NCBI RefSeq assembly: GCF_014656395.1
Contig: NZ_BNCI01000001.1
Span: 558,001-622,000 of the forward strand
Reading direction: 5' to 3'
From: Kordiimonas sediminis
GTDB taxonomy: Bacteria > Pseudomonadota > Alphaproteobacteria > Sphingomonadales > Kordiimonadaceae
DNA: 64,000 bases
The notes below the pieces were generated by a model that was not told where the DNA came from, did not search any database, and was given only the letters and a program-made list of their open reading frames with translations. Positions 52,280-62,190 of the stretch are shown here, piece after piece. The first letter of the stretch is position 1, and each line of letters opens with the position of its first letter. Both the position numbers and the translations under genes were made by a program.

Positions 52280-53218
52280 CTAGCCTTGGCCAACGCCCAG
52301 TAGCAGCATAATTGTGAACATAGTCACGGGTGCTGCTGTAACCGACAACAGGATAATGCTGGCCACCCTGCGCGGTGCAATGTCCTGCTGCAGGGCAAAG
52401 GTATAGGGTATCATGCCAGACGGCAGTGCGGCCGTCAGAACCGCAACCGCCACCCACAAGGGCTGCAAATCAAAGATAAAATGTGTCACCAGATACATAA
52501 TGGCCGGCAGGATACAAAGCTTGATAAGTACCCCTCCTACCGCCTGCGGCAAATCCCCTGCAAGCTTGACCCCAACCAGCGACAATCCCACCGCAAATAA
52601 GCCCACAGGCGACGCAGCCGCAGCCGGTAATGCAAGAATATGATCCAGCCACACCGGGTATGGCAACCCGAGACCTGACCAGATAAACCCGGCAACCAGC
52701 GCCAGAATGATTGGGTTATCTTTGATGGATTTACCCGTCCGGAACAAAATGGACAATACGCCCGTATTGGCACGTCCCTTTTCCACAAACACCGTCGTTA
52801 CGGTCAACAATGTCAAAGAATGGAAGCTAAGGATAATCAGCAACAGCCGAACCCCTTCTTCGCCAAACGCACCATCAATGATCGGAATACCAACAAAGCC
52901 GCCATTGGCAAAGCAGGTTGCCAGCGCATACATCGCCTGTTCTTCAAGCGGGCGCTTGAACACAAACTTCATCACCAGCATAGCTACCCCGTAAACAAGG
53001 AGCATAGCCGAATAATACCCAAGAATGAGATAAAGCTCGCCAAAGGGAATAGGCCTTGACGCGAGCGACTGAAACAACAGGGCTGGAATGGCCACATACC
53101 AGACAAAGGCGATCAGTGCGCTTGAAGAATTTTCAGGGAATAACCGTGTGTGCCCAAACCCGTATCCCAGTGCCAACACAGTAAAAACCGGGGCAAGAAT
53201 TATTAGAATGTCAATCAT
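52280..53218 (-). CDS. AEC-family transporter (auxin efflux carrier type)
   Basis: 312 residues with about ten hydrophobic segments in two halves. Starts MIDILIILAPVFTVLALGYG; YALATCFANGGFVGIPIIDG and the C-terminal ALPSGMIPYTFALQQDI are typical of bacterial members that export or take up malonate, malate or other organic anions. Substrate unknown. It is convergent with marC and lies 37 bp downstream of argG on the same strand. Confidence 0.9.
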   Translation of the reverse strand: MIDILIILAPVFTVLALGYGFGHTRLFPENSSSALIAFVWYVAIPALLFQSLASRPIPFGELYLILGYYSAMLLVYGVAMLVMKFVFKRPLEEQAMYALATCFANGGFVGIPIIDGAFGEEGVRLLLIILSFHSLTLLTVTTVFVEKGRANTGVLSILFRTGKSIKDNPIILALVAGFIWSGLGLPYPVWLDHILALPAAAASPVGLFAVGLSLVGVKLAGDLPQAVGGVLIKLCILPAIMYLVTHFIFDLQPLWVAVAVLTAALPSGMIPYTFALQQDIAPRRVASIILLSVTAAPVTMFTIMLLLGVGQG

Positions 53219-53255
53219 CTGTCTGCCCCGGTTCTTTGATTTTTACTTGCTTAGC

Positions 53256-54473
53256 TTACTTCTGCATCAAGCCGCGCTGTTTCAGAAGCTGTAATCGAAG
53301 GGCATTCAATTTGATAAAGCCTTCTGCGTCGCGCTGGTCGTAGACAGTGTCTTCTTCGAAGGTCACATGCTCCATGGAATAGAGGCTGTATGGACTCTTA
53401 CGGCCAACCACATGAACGCCGCCCTTAAACAGCATCAGGCGCACTGTACCTGCGACAAACTCCTGGGACTTGTCGATCAGCGCCTGCAGCATCTCCCGCT
53501 CTGGCGAGAACCAGAAACCGTTATAGATCAGCTCGGCATACTTTGGCATGATCTCATCCTTCAGGTGCATGGCGCCGCCATCCAGTGTGATTTGCTCGAT
53601 ACCGCGGTGCGCTGCAAGAAGGATTGTACCACCCGGCGTCTCATAAATACCGCGGGATTTCATGCCAACAAACCGGTTTTCAAGCAGATCAAGACGGCCA
53701 ATACCGTGCTTTTTGCCGTACTCATTCAGACGTGTCAGCAACGTCGCAGGCGACAGACTTTCACCGTTAATGCCAACCGCATCACCTTTTTCGAAATCAA
53801 TGTCGATATACTCAGGCTCGTCTGGCGCCGTAAGCGGATTATCAGTACGGCTATAGACATATTCTTCGGCGCTAACCCATGGGTCTTCAAGCGCTTTACC
53901 TTCGCTTGACGTGTGCAACAGGTTTGCATCAACACTGAAAGGCGCTTCACCGCGCTTGTCCTTTGGAACAGGGATCTGATGCTTTTCTGCGAAATCAATC
54001 AGATCCGTGCGGCTGTGAAGATCCCATTCACGCCACGGCGCAATTACCTTAATTTTCGGGTTCAGCGCATAATAGCCAAGCTCGAAACGTACCTGGTCAT
54101 TTCCTTTACCGGTCGCGCCGTGACAAACGGCATCCGCGCCAACTTCACGGGCAATTTCAATCTGACGTTTTGCAATCAGGGGACGGGCGATGGATGTGCC
54201 CAGCAGATACATGCCCTCATACACCGTGTTGGCACGGAACATCGGGAATACATAGTCAGCTACAAACTCTTCGCGCAAATCTTCAATGAAGATTTCCTTG
54301 ATACCGAGCATTTCAGCTTTCTTGCGTGCTGGCTCTAGCTCTTCCCCCTGCCCAAGGTCGGCTGTGAAGGTCACAACTTCACAGTCATACGTAACCTGAA
54401 GCCATTTTAAGATAATAGACGTATCGAGACCGCCAGAATAGGCAAGTACGACTTTGTTAATTTTGTCAGACAT
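53256..54473 (-). CDS. argG: Argininosuccinate synthase
   Basis: 405 residues. Joins citrulline and aspartate with ATP in arginine synthesis. N-terminal PP-loop [33 protein letters not shown]-type motif present as [23 protein letters not shown]-like stretch as [17 protein letters not shown]. The ATG at 54473 has GGAGA upstream; earlier codons in frame (to 54563) lack a ribosome site and are not part of the family's N-terminus. Confidence 0.97.
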   Translation of the reverse strand: MSDKINKVVLAYSGGLDTSIILKWLQVTYDCEVVTFTADLGQGEELEPARKKAEMLGIKEIFIEDLREEFVADYVFPMFRANTVYEGMYLLGTSIARPLIAKRQIEIAREVGADAVCHGATGKGNDQVRFELGYYALNPKIKVIAPWREWDLHSRTDLIDFAEKHQIPVPKDKRGEAPFSVDANLLHTSSEGKALEDPWVSAEEYVYSRTDNPLTAPDEPEYIDIDFEKGDAVGINGESLSPATLLTRLNEYGKKHGIGRLDLLENRFVGMKSRGIYETPGGTILLAAHRGIEQITLDGGAMHLKDEIMPKYAELIYNGFWFSPEREMLQALIDKSQEFVAGTVRLMLFKGGVHVVGRKSPYSLYSMEHVTFEEDTVYDQRDAEGFIKLNALRLQLLKQRGLMQK

Positions 54474-54740
54474 AACACTGTCTCCGGGATTAAATGCCGT
54501 TAGATTCGGCGCGAGTATAGGCGTAACGCACGGCGGGTCAATCACTTGTATGAAAGAAACCACCTTATTTCACAGGGTTTTCATGGCTCTGAGGGTCAGT
54601 TGGCGCGCCCTCTGACAAAAATGCTGCCCATCCCCAGCTTGCAGCGTCAATTTCTTCCCGGTATGGTGGCCAAAATACTCCATCAAACGAACAGGTGCCG
54701 AACTGACTATTGTGTCTGTTGCCTGCAACGGAAATAGAAA

Positions 54741-55445
54741 ATGCTATCTGCCAACCATGACCCAGCGGCCCTGCATGCCCCGTACCTGAAAAATGGTCGC
54801 ATACATATTCCGTCCATCCTGACAGAACACGCTGCCGATACTCTGTCAGCCGCTATTCTGGCCTTCGAAGACTGGAATCGTGTCCTGTATCAAGGCGGAA
54901 AACATTTCGATATATACCCGGCGCAACTGCAGGCAATGACAACGGCCCAGCATACAGACATCCGGAACGCAGCTTACACGGCGGCGCAGAACGGCTTTTC
55001 CTATCTTTATGATAACTATCCACTGCACGATGCTTATCAGGCAGGCACCTGTCCAAAAGGACTACTGTCAGACATATATGAATTTCTAAACAGCCCGGCA
55101 TTTCTGGATTTTGTAAGAACTGTAACGGGGCATGCGGACATTGCTTTTGCCGATGCCCAGTTAACCCGGTTTGCACCAGGCCATTTCCTGACCAGCCACG
55201 ACGATGCCGTTGACGGTAAAAACCGCCGGGCGGCCTACGTGTTGAACCTGACCCCGCGCTGGCGGCCTGATTGGGGCGGTCTGTTGCAGTTTTTTGATCA
55301 GGCCGGGAATGTTGAAGGCGGCTTTACACCGACATTCAACGCCCTGAATATGTTCTCGATCCCGAAACCGCATGCAGTAAGCCAGGTCGCCACCTTTGCT
55401 GGCGGTGCCCGCTACAGCATTACCGGTTGGCTGCGTGCAGAATAA
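54741..55445 (+). CDS. 2-Oxoglutarate/Fe(II)-dependent oxygenase
   Basis: 234 residues of the prolyl-4-hydroxylase-like 2OG-Fe(II) family. Iron ligands are His153 and Asp155 (SHDD) and His211 (KPHAVSQV); Arg224 in GGARYSITGW binds 2-oxoglutarate. It hydroxylates an unknown target, perhaps a protein side chain. GGAAATAGAAA precedes the ATG. The next gene, sulfotransferase-like, starts 17 bp later, so the two are likely co-expressed. Confidence 0.88.
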   Translation: MLSANHDPAALHAPYLKNGRIHIPSILTEHAADTLSAAILAFEDWNRVLYQGGKHFDIYPAQLQAMTTAQHTDIRNAAYTAAQNGFSYLYDNYPLHDAYQAGTCPKGLLSDIYEFLNSPAFLDFVRTVTGHADIAFADAQLTRFAPGHFLTSHDDAVDGKNRRAAYVLNLTPRWRPDWGGLLQFFDQAGNVEGGFTPTFNALNMFSIPKPHAVSQVATFAGGARYSITGWLRAE

Positions 55446-55462
55446 ACCGTATAAACACATTC

Positions 55463-56722
55463 ATGATACCAGTATCCACACCGAAATTCGAGCGTTGCAT
55501 CCTGCATATTGGGTCCGGCAAAACCGGCACCAGCAGCCTGCAAACCAGCTTTTTTACGGCTAGAAAATATCTGGCCACCCAAGGATACTTTTATCCAAAC
55601 AATGGCGAAAACCATATATTTCTGGCATCTCGGTTCCGGACTGACCCGCGGGAGATCGCGTTTCATGCCCGCTATGGGCGTATAACACTGGACGCCATCC
55701 ATCACTACGATTGTGACCAGATGCAGCGGCTGGAAAAAGATCTCGCCGCCTTTGACGGCCATACCGTGATCTTCTCCAGCGAATATTTCCCGCCCGGATC
55801 GGAACAAGATTGCCAGAAGCTCAGGGACTATCTTCTTACCTGGGCAAAGGAAATACAGATTGTCTGCTATGTACGGCACCCAGTATCCCATGCAGTATCC
55901 CGGTCCCAACAAAGTCTGAAGATGGGCTTTTCGACACTGGACAGACCAAAGGAAACTTTCTTCAGTCCCCAAAAAATACTGCCCAAATTTGTACGCGTAT
56001 TTGGCAAGGATGCGGTCACCGTGCGGGCGTTCGAACGGGACGCCCTGCAAAACGGCAGCGTCGTTTCGGATTTTGCTGCCCTTATCGGGCTGTCTGACGA
56101 TCAGCAGGCACACCTGCAGGATAAACGCGGCAATGAAAGTCTGAGCGTTGAAGGCGCGATCCTGTCCGACGCGCTGACCCGTCAATTCCCCCGTATGGTT
56201 GACGGTAAATGGAACCCAGACCGCGCCCAGAAAATTACCATGATGAATATTCCAGGTCAGAAATTCACGCTGCCGCGTTCTGTCCTTGAAGGGATTATGG
56301 AAGAATGCCAGCCAGATATCGACTATCTGCAGAACGAGTTTGGCCTGACCCTGAAAGCCCCTGACTTGCCAGCCAGTGATACCCTTGCCCCGACATGGGG
56401 CCAAGGGACGATCGACAGTATTGCCGCCCGCATGAATGCGACAGAGCTGCGCATCCAGCATCTAGAAGCTGAACTGGCGCTCAAAGACGGGATGTTATTG
56501 GCGCGGGAAGACAAACCACTGAAGGCCATAGAGAAGTTTAAACAGTCTGTCGCGCTGAAACAGGATAACTGGCCCGCGATTTCTCGATTGGTGCACCATC
56601 TTTGCCGTACCCGTCAAAAAGAGGAAGCCGCCAAAAGATTAGCGGCTTACCGTGATATGAACCCGGATGAAGAACGGGTACTTGCGATCTGCGAGAAATA
56701 CGGCCTACAGCTACCGGCCTGA
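55463..56722 (+). CDS. Sulfotransferase-like protein with C-terminal TPR-like segment
   Basis: 419 residues. An N-terminal phosphate-binding loop RCILHIGSGKTGTSSLQTSF (about residues 11-30) and IQIVCYVRHPVSHAVSRSQ fit the PAPS-dependent sulfotransferase fold. The last 80 residues (KPLKAIEKFKQSVALKQDNW, EEAAKRLAAY) look like one or two TPR repeats. The acceptor is unknown. The ATG at 55463 is preferred to the TTG at 55427 inside the oxygenase gene. It follows the 2OG oxygenase gene by 17 bp; together they could modify one product by hydroxylation and sulfation. Confidence 0.75.
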   Translation: MIPVSTPKFERCILHIGSGKTGTSSLQTSFFTARKYLATQGYFYPNNGENHIFLASRFRTDPREIAFHARYGRITLDAIHHYDCDQMQRLEKDLAAFDGHTVIFSSEYFPPGSEQDCQKLRDYLLTWAKEIQIVCYVRHPVSHAVSRSQQSLKMGFSTLDRPKETFFSPQKILPKFVRVFGKDAVTVRAFERDALQNGSVVSDFAALIGLSDDQQAHLQDKRGNESLSVEGAILSDALTRQFPRMVDGKWNPDRAQKITMMNIPGQKFTLPRSVLEGIMEECQPDIDYLQNEFGLTLKAPDLPASDTLAPTWGQGTIDSIAARMNATELRIQHLEAELALKDGMLLAREDKPLKAIEKFKQSVALKQDNWPAISRLVHHLCRTRQKEEAAKRLAAYRDMNPDEERVLAICEKYGLQLPA

Positions 56723-56766
56723 TCCAGGCCGGGACAAACCGTCATTCAACGCCAAATGCCGTATGA

Positions 56767-57963
56767 CTATGGTGTCAGGCCATTTGCCTGGTGGGTCGCC
56801 TGCTCTCGCAGGATTTCTGCTTTGGACTTTTTCTCGGACGCCGACTTTAGCTGGCCACACGCTGCCATAATATCGCGACCGCGCGGTGTCCGGATCGGTG
56901 CGGAAATCCCGCTTTCGAACACGATAGTGGAAAACCGTTCGATCTGGTCCCAGTCACTGCATTCATAGTCCACACCCGGCCAAGGGTTGAAAGGTATCAG
57001 GTTAATCTTTGCGGGCAGTTTATATTTCCGCATCAGGCGAACCAGTTCACGGGCATCTTCGTCACTGTCATTTTTGTCTTTCAGCATGACATATTCAAAC
57101 GTGATGCGCCGGGCATTATGGGCACCGGGATAGTTCGCGCAGGCGCGTAGCACTTCTTCCAGATTATACTTCTTGTTGATCGGCATGATTTCGCTGCGAA
57201 TATCGTCGCGTACAGCATGCAAAGACACAGCAAGGTTGACACCGATTTCGCGGCCACAACGCTCCATATGCGGCACTACACCGGATGTGGAAAGCGTGAT
57301 ACGGCGACGGGAAAGCTGGATACCTTCCTCGTCCATAATGACATCCAGCGCCTTTTTCACATTATCAAAATTATAGAGAGGCTCGCCCATACCCATCATA
57401 ACGATGTTGGTAACCCGGCGTCCTTCGGTCGGGTTCTCCCACTCGTCCAGATCATCACGGGCGATCATCATCTGGGCAACAATCTCGGCTGCTGTCAGGT
57501 TTCGCACCAGACGCATCGTACCCGTATGGCAGAACTTACAGTTCAGCGTACAGCCAACCTGACTGGAAATACACAGCGTGCCCCGGTCTTCTTCTGGAAT
57601 ATAGACGGTCTCTGCTTCATTACCGTCCGCGAACCGGATCAGGTATTTTCGCGTACCATCATTTGAATATTGCGCCTCTACCACTTCAGGCCGGGCAATG
57701 ATGAAATGTTCATCCAGTAATGCCTGTACCGACTTGGAAACATTATTCATCGCATCAAAGCTGGTAACACCGTGGTGATAAATCCAGCCCCACACCTGTT
57801 TGGTGCGCATGTTGACTTGTTTTTCCGGTACACCAATGGACAAGAGCGCGTCTTTCAGTTCTACGCGGTCAAGACCAAGAATATTACGTTTGCCGGACGG
57901 ATCGATTGGCGCGTCTACACGCGGCTGCACGATTGGCTCATGGCCATTCGGGGTAATCTGCAT
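56767..57963 (-). CDS. rlmN: 23S rRNA (adenine-2503-C2) methyltransferase
   Basis: 398 residues, radical-SAM enzyme that methylates A2503 of 23S rRNA and A37 of some tRNAs. The cluster-binding cysteines are Cys138, Cys142 and Cys145 ([12 protein letters not shown]); [17 protein letters not shown] and ISLHAVRDD-type stretch ([17 protein letters not shown]) follow, with the methyl-carrying cysteine near the C-terminus (MAACGQL). Full length. Convergent with the sulfotransferase-like gene, 44 bp apart. Confidence 0.97.
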   Translation of the reverse strand: MQITPNGHEPIVQPRVDAPIDPSGKRNILGLDRVELKDALLSIGVPEKQVNMRTKQVWGWIYHHGVTSFDAMNNVSKSVQALLDEHFIIARPEVVEAQYSNDGTRKYLIRFADGNEAETVYIPEEDRGTLCISSQVGCTLNCKFCHTGTMRLVRNLTAAEIVAQMMIARDDLDEWENPTEGRRVTNIVMMGMGEPLYNFDNVKKALDVIMDEEGIQLSRRRITLSTSGVVPHMERCGREIGVNLAVSLHAVRDDIRSEIMPINKKYNLEEVLRACANYPGAHNARRITFEYVMLKDKNDSDEDARELVRLMRKYKLPAKINLIPFNPWPGVDYECSDWDQIERFSTIVFESGISAPIRTPRGRDIMAACGQLKSASEKKSKAEILREQATHQANGLTP

Positions 57964-58189
57964 TTTGCCTCCTGCCTTTTGCCCTGCAATACATGATAGC
58001 GGGCGCCAGGTCGTTTCAAACCTTCCGGCGTTTCACCGAAAAGCGGGGTTATTTTCGAGCGCTGTATAGTGCCAATCTACATCCGGGTAAAGTAAAGATA
58101 TATTTAGACATCGCTTAATCCGCTACTATAGTGAAAATTCAACATGTTACGATACATGCCAGTTGGCATTATTGAGGCAAAGGGCCCAT

Positions 58190-59089
58190 ATGATAGATAT
58201 GAAAAATGCAGCACTGGCACTGCAACATTTCAAAGAGTCGCGGTTTTATGCCCTTCTACAAACCCGAACGGCCCGATTTACAATTCTTGGAATAGCACTT
58301 GTCCTGTTTTCAGGAGGCCTATATTTTTCGGTGCAATCATATCCTGTTTCCCTAACAGACCTTAATGTCAGCACGCTGCTATTCATCACACTAGTATTGA
58401 TGCCCCTGATTATGATTTTCAACGCCTTGGAATTCATGGTTTCTGCACCGGCGCTGGATGCCCACCCGGACTTCAAAGCATCCTTTAAAACCATCACCAT
58501 TGGAAGCGCCATTAATATGCTGCCAATGCCAGGGACAACACTGGCCAAACTTACCAAGCTTAAGTCAATGGGTGTTTCCTTGCGTCAAGGCACACTTATG
58601 ACCATGCTTATCTCCCTGAACTGGCTACTTATCAGTGGCGTATTTGCCGGGATTTGCCTTCTCCTGCTTGACTTGAAAGTTTATGGCATTGTCGTCGGGG
58701 CAGTCAGTTTCACCGCACTGATTGGATTGATTACAATCTCTGTACCCTATTGGGGAGGCATGCGTCGGTGTCTGAAAGTGCTGGGTGTGCGCTTGGTTCT
58801 TGTGCTATTAGCCGCTGCCCAAACATATCTGAGTTTCAAGGCCATTGGTTCCCTGTCAAGCCCTGCTGAAGCTTCACTTATCTCTATTTCATGGATCTTT
58901 GGGTCAGCCGCGTCGGTTGTGCCTGCAGGACTGGGCGTCAGCGAAGCCATCAGCGCCTTGATTGCGATTGCAATTCAAACATCGCCAGCGACAGCCTTTC
59001 TCGCGATTTCTTTGACCCGAATATTAAACATGGTTACGGTGCTGCCTGTCGCTGCTTTTCTGTGGATGCCAAACACAAAAAAAACATGA
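58190..59089 (+). CDS. Integral membrane protein, lysylphosphatidylglycerol-synthase TM-region type
   Basis: About 299 residues with seven to eight hydrophobic segments. The C-terminal part ASVVPAGLGVSEAISALIAI followed by ISLTRILNMVTVLPVAAFLW resembles the UPF0104 / LPG-synthase transmembrane family, often found in glycan or lipid clusters, where they may act as flippases. AAAGGG lies before ATG 58190. First gene of a glycan cluster; 12 bp before the methyltransferase gene. Confidence 0.75.
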   Translation: MIDMKNAALALQHFKESRFYALLQTRTARFTILGIALVLFSGGLYFSVQSYPVSLTDLNVSTLLFITLVLMPLIMIFNALEFMVSAPALDAHPDFKASFKTITIGSAINMLPMPGTTLAKLTKLKSMGVSLRQGTLMTMLISLNWLLISGVFAGICLLLLDLKVYGIVVGAVSFTALIGLITISVPYWGGMRRCLKVLGVRLVLVLLAAAQTYLSFKAIGSLSSPAEASLISISWIFGSAASVVPAGLGVSEAISALIAIAIQTSPATAFLAISLTRILNMVTVLPVAAFLWMPNTKKT

Positions 59090-59101
59090 AAGAAGTCCAA
59101 A

Positions 59102-59938
59102 GTGCACAAGACTGACTTTGAGATATTATCGGACCTGGGTCCGTCCTTGCCTGGAAAGAACTGGATTCCTGCGCCCCGCTATTCTTTGCGCCGCGCCCGC
59201 ATTCTTAAGATAATTGCGCCCTTTGTGCCTGGAAAATGTCTTGATATTGGATGTGGCCCTGGCGCCCTCTTGTATGAGATGAACCAGCAAGGCTGGCAAA
59301 CAAACGGGCTGGAAATATCCGAAAACGCCCACGAAGCAGGGGCCGTACTGCATGCTGAAACGTCAACGAAGATCCATAAAGAACCGATACCTCAGTGGGA
59401 TACTACATTTGACCTGATCTTGGCACTGGATGTTGTAGAGCATATTGAAGATGATCATGCAGCAGTTGAAAGCTGGCGACACTGGTTAAAAGATGGCGGC
59501 CGTGTAATTTTTTCGGTACCCGCACACCCATCCTGGTGGAATGACAGAGATGTGGCTGCCGGGCACTTCCGGCGCTATACTCCAAAAACGCTCAGCGCCT
59601 TGCTGGAAAAGTGCGGGTACGAAGTAGAACATATCGAATATTTTGGTTTTCCGATTGCTACCCTAATTGAATTTGTCCGCTTTGGACCATTAACACGCTT
59701 TCTGCGACGTCTTACTGGCTCTAAAGGGTCTGCCAATATCCAGCGGTCTGTGTCTCAGGAGATTGAAGACCGCACCAAAGAAAGCGGTACAAACCGTGAA
59801 GACATCATGAAATTTTATCCGATAGTCAGACTCTGGATATATCAAAAGACCATCAAATTTTTTAGCGTCATACAGCGTCTGCCAATACTGTCTCGGCTTG
59901 GTAACGGCTTGATCATTGTCGCGCGAAAACGAGCCTAG
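59102..59938 (+). CDS. Class I SAM-dependent methyltransferase
   Basis: 278 residues. SAM motif CLDIGCGPGALLYEM (Asp48 and the GCGPG loop), NGLEISENAHEAG as motif II and LILALDVVEHIEDD as motif III. Start is GTG shortly after the upstream stop codon. Substrate is unknown; position among glycosyltransferases suggests a sugar or polyprenyl-linked glycan. Convergent with the GT4-like gene. Confidence 0.88.
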   Translation: MHKTDFEILSDLGPSLPGKNWIPAPRYSLRRARILKIIAPFVPGKCLDIGCGPGALLYEMNQQGWQTNGLEISENAHEAGAVLHAETSTKIHKEPIPQWDTTFDLILALDVVEHIEDDHAAVESWRHWLKDGGRVIFSVPAHPSWWNDRDVAAGHFRRYTPKTLSALLEKCGYEVEHIEYFGFPIATLIEFVRFGPLTRFLRRLTGSKGSANIQRSVSQEIEDRTKESGTNREDIMKFYPIVRLWIYQKTIKFFSVIQRLPILSRLGNGLIIVARKRA

Positions 59939-59979
59939 GGGTACAATCAGCCGGCTTTGCCTGTGGCCTAGAAACGACT

Positions 59980-61110
59980 CTATTTCAACAGATACTTATA
60001 TAGATCATTGGAAATTGCCTTTTGTGTCATAATTTCCAAAAGGTCAGCACGAGGCTGTGGCAGTCCCTCTTCTTCCATATCCCTCACAGCATCCAATAAT
60101 TTCTGAGGATTTCCAGGTGGCACCAGCTTCACGCCGACTTCAGATGTTTCAACGAGCTCTCTGATCGCTGGCGAATCCCTGGTAATCAAAGGCTTTCCGC
60201 ATCTGAGAATTTGACATACCTTATTTGGAATAACGCTTGCAGCTTTCTCGGAATTGCCAAAAATACCAAGACAAATATCTGCGGATGCAATTTCTACGGA
60301 CAGATCACTATATGGAACCCACGGCTTCCAAACTATATCGAGGTCACCATCTGTCGTCTCTAACATATCTCTGATTTTACCGGCATCCTGCCCATCACCA
60401 ATCAGGACCCACCGATAACATCGGTCGCGTGAAAGGCGCGCCGCCTCAATAATTGTTTTTATCCCGTGCAGCGGAATAAACTGCCCATAGAAAAGTATAG
60501 TAAGGGGCCCGCCGCTCCCCTTTTGGGGTTTATCACCTGTGATATCAAAGACTTGATCCTCAACCCCTAAATACACAGTCCCAACTGACCCGGCCTTAAG
60601 CCTGAACAACCGTTCAACAACAGCAGCATGTGCTTTCGTGTCCATAAGCACATAGGAAGCGAGCCGTACCGCAACCCATTCAAGCAAATATAAAAATACA
60701 CTTACAGGATGCCATTTTCTGAACTTTTTTCGGTCACGCACCACCGTGTCATAGAGACAGATAAACATGTCCCAGACAATTTTTTCGCGCCGGATAAAAG
60801 CGATTGGCGCCAGCAACAGCACGTCAAGTACGCCCGGATAGCCAACGAGAACTGCATCTTGGTGACCAAGGCATGCATATCGCCATAAAAGTTTAGGGTA
60901 ACCAGCAATCCACCGCCATGCCAATCCAATTTTAGTGCCAATGCCGCTGACCTGGCTTTTGTCTTCTATACCTGTCCAGACGTCATGGTGCAAAAAGGTA
61001 ATATCTGCTTCCTTCGTCTCCAGCGCCTTTGCCAGAATACGATTTCGCGGCTTACCAAGATCATAGGTACCCCAAAATACTATTTTTGGTTTCCTCGCAG
61101 TTTCTGACAT
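59980..61110 (-). CDS. Glycosyltransferase, GT4-like
   Basis: About 376 residues with GT-B character: KPKIVFWGTYDLGKPRNRIL at the N-terminus, LTILFYGQFIPLHGIKTIIE at the start of the second Rossmann domain, and IPNKVCQILRCGKPLITRDS for nucleotide-sugar binding. It transfers a sugar from an NDP-sugar; acceptor unknown. The ATG at 61110 gives a natural N-terminus; GTG 61125 is also possible. The upstream GT2 gene ends 7 to 22 bp before, depending on the start used. Confidence 0.85.
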   Translation of the reverse strand: MSETARKPKIVFWGTYDLGKPRNRILAKALETKEADITFLHHDVWTGIEDKSQVSGIGTKIGLAWRWIAGYPKLLWRYACLGHQDAVLVGYPGVLDVLLLAPIAFIRREKIVWDMFICLYDTVVRDRKKFRKWHPVSVFLYLLEWVAVRLASYVLMDTKAHAAVVERLFRLKAGSVGTVYLGVEDQVFDITGDKPQKGSGGPLTILFYGQFIPLHGIKTIIEAARLSRDRCYRWVLIGDGQDAGKIRDMLETTDGDLDIVWKPWVPYSDLSVEIASADICLGIFGNSEKAASVIPNKVCQILRCGKPLITRDSPAIRELVETSEVGVKLVPPGNPQKLLDAVRDMEEEGLPQPRADLLEIMTQKAISNDLYKYLLK

Positions 61111-61131
61111 GTGGTCACGTGTCACCTGCGG

Positions 61132-62055
61132 TTATTCCTTCTCGAGCAGGATTTCTATCAGCCGACGATTACGTGCAATCAGATCAGCGACCAGGCCAAT
61201 CAAGCCAGCAATCACCCCTAGTATGACGAACACACCACCAAGTATCAGAGACTGAATGTGGCCAGTACCATCACCCATAATGAAAAACTGATAGAGGAAC
61301 CGCAGGATCGGCAAGGCACCAATTGAGAAAAGTATCAACCCAATCCAGCCAAAAAATCGCAGCGGCCGATACATGGCATATATTCTGAAAATAGTAGCCA
61401 CCTGATTGGTGATAAAACTGCGTTTACTGGTAAACAGCCTCGAAGGCCGCTCAACCAGATTAGTGCCAACTGGTACGCTCTCAATCGCCATGCGCTTTTG
61501 TCCAGCCTGAATCAGCGTTTCAATCGTGTAGCTGTATGTAGACACTATATGCAGATTTTTCGCAGCGTGCCTGGAAAATGCACGAAAGCCACTGACCGCA
61601 TCCTCCACATCTACACCAGAGAACTTCATGACTGTATTGCTGCCAAACTTTTGCAGAAACCTTTTCAAAGGGGAGAAATGCGAAATGGTGGCCGTCTGGC
61701 GGTCGCCAACAACAATATCTGCATCGCCCCTTAAAATAGGGGCAACCAGTTTAGAAATATCCGCCCCTACATACTGATTATCCGCGTCCGTGTTGACGAT
61801 AATGTCTGCACCAAGTTTTAAACAGGCTTCCTTACCGGTAGAGAATGCAGCCGCCAAACCGCGATTACGGTTGTGACGGACAATATGATGTGCCCCGTGC
61901 TTTCTTGCCACGTCAGCGGTTGCGTCGGTACTGCCGTCGTCAATGATGAGAATCTCTATGCTGTCTATGCCATCAATCTCTGTCGGCAGGTCCGCGAGTG
62001 TGGCTGCAATTTGATGTTCCTCATTTAAACAGGGAATCTGGATGATCAGCTTCAC
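61132..62055 (-). CDS. Glycosyltransferase family 2 with C-terminal membrane segments
   Basis: About 307 residues. GT-A signature IIQIPCLNEEHQIAATLADL, LIIDDGSTDATADVARKHGA, the DXD motif in NTDADNQYVG and AVSGFRAFSRHA. Two hydrophobic segments near the C-terminus (WIGLILFSIGALPILRFLYQ, LILGGVFVILGVIAGLIGLV) anchor it in the inner membrane. It resembles polyprenyl-phosphate glycosyltransferases (DPM1/GtrB type). The GTG at 62055 has AGAGG upstream and is preferred to GTG 62094. Confidence 0.9.
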   Translation of the reverse strand: MKLIIQIPCLNEEHQIAATLADLPTEIDGIDSIEILIIDDGSTDATADVARKHGAHHIVRHNRNRGLAAAFSTGKEACLKLGADIIVNTDADNQYVGADISKLVAPILRGDADIVVGDRQTATISHFSPLKRFLQKFGSNTVMKFSGVDVEDAVSGFRAFSRHAAKNLHIVSTYSYTIETLIQAGQKRMAIESVPVGTNLVERPSRLFTSKRSFITNQVATIFRIYAMYRPLRFFGWIGLILFSIGALPILRFLYQFFIMGDGTGHIQSLILGGVFVILGVIAGLIGLVADLIARNRRLIEILLEKE

Positions 62056-62190
62056 AGCGTACCTCTTCTTCGCGGGATAATTTCTTGCTTTCACCTAAAC
62101 ATAACATATTCTATCCATGCAAGGTGATTTACGGCGGTTTTAAATATACTTACGGCATTGGCCGCATGCTGATACAGGGAAACAAAAAAT

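Noticed and set aside
54546-54737. 63-codon frame between argG and the oxygenase gene
   Set aside because: No ribosome site and no coding character; the region reads as promoter space.
55412-56461. 349-codon frame antisense to the sulfotransferase-like gene
   Set aside because: Opposite strand of a gene with a recognisable phosphate loop and conserved spacing to its neighbour.
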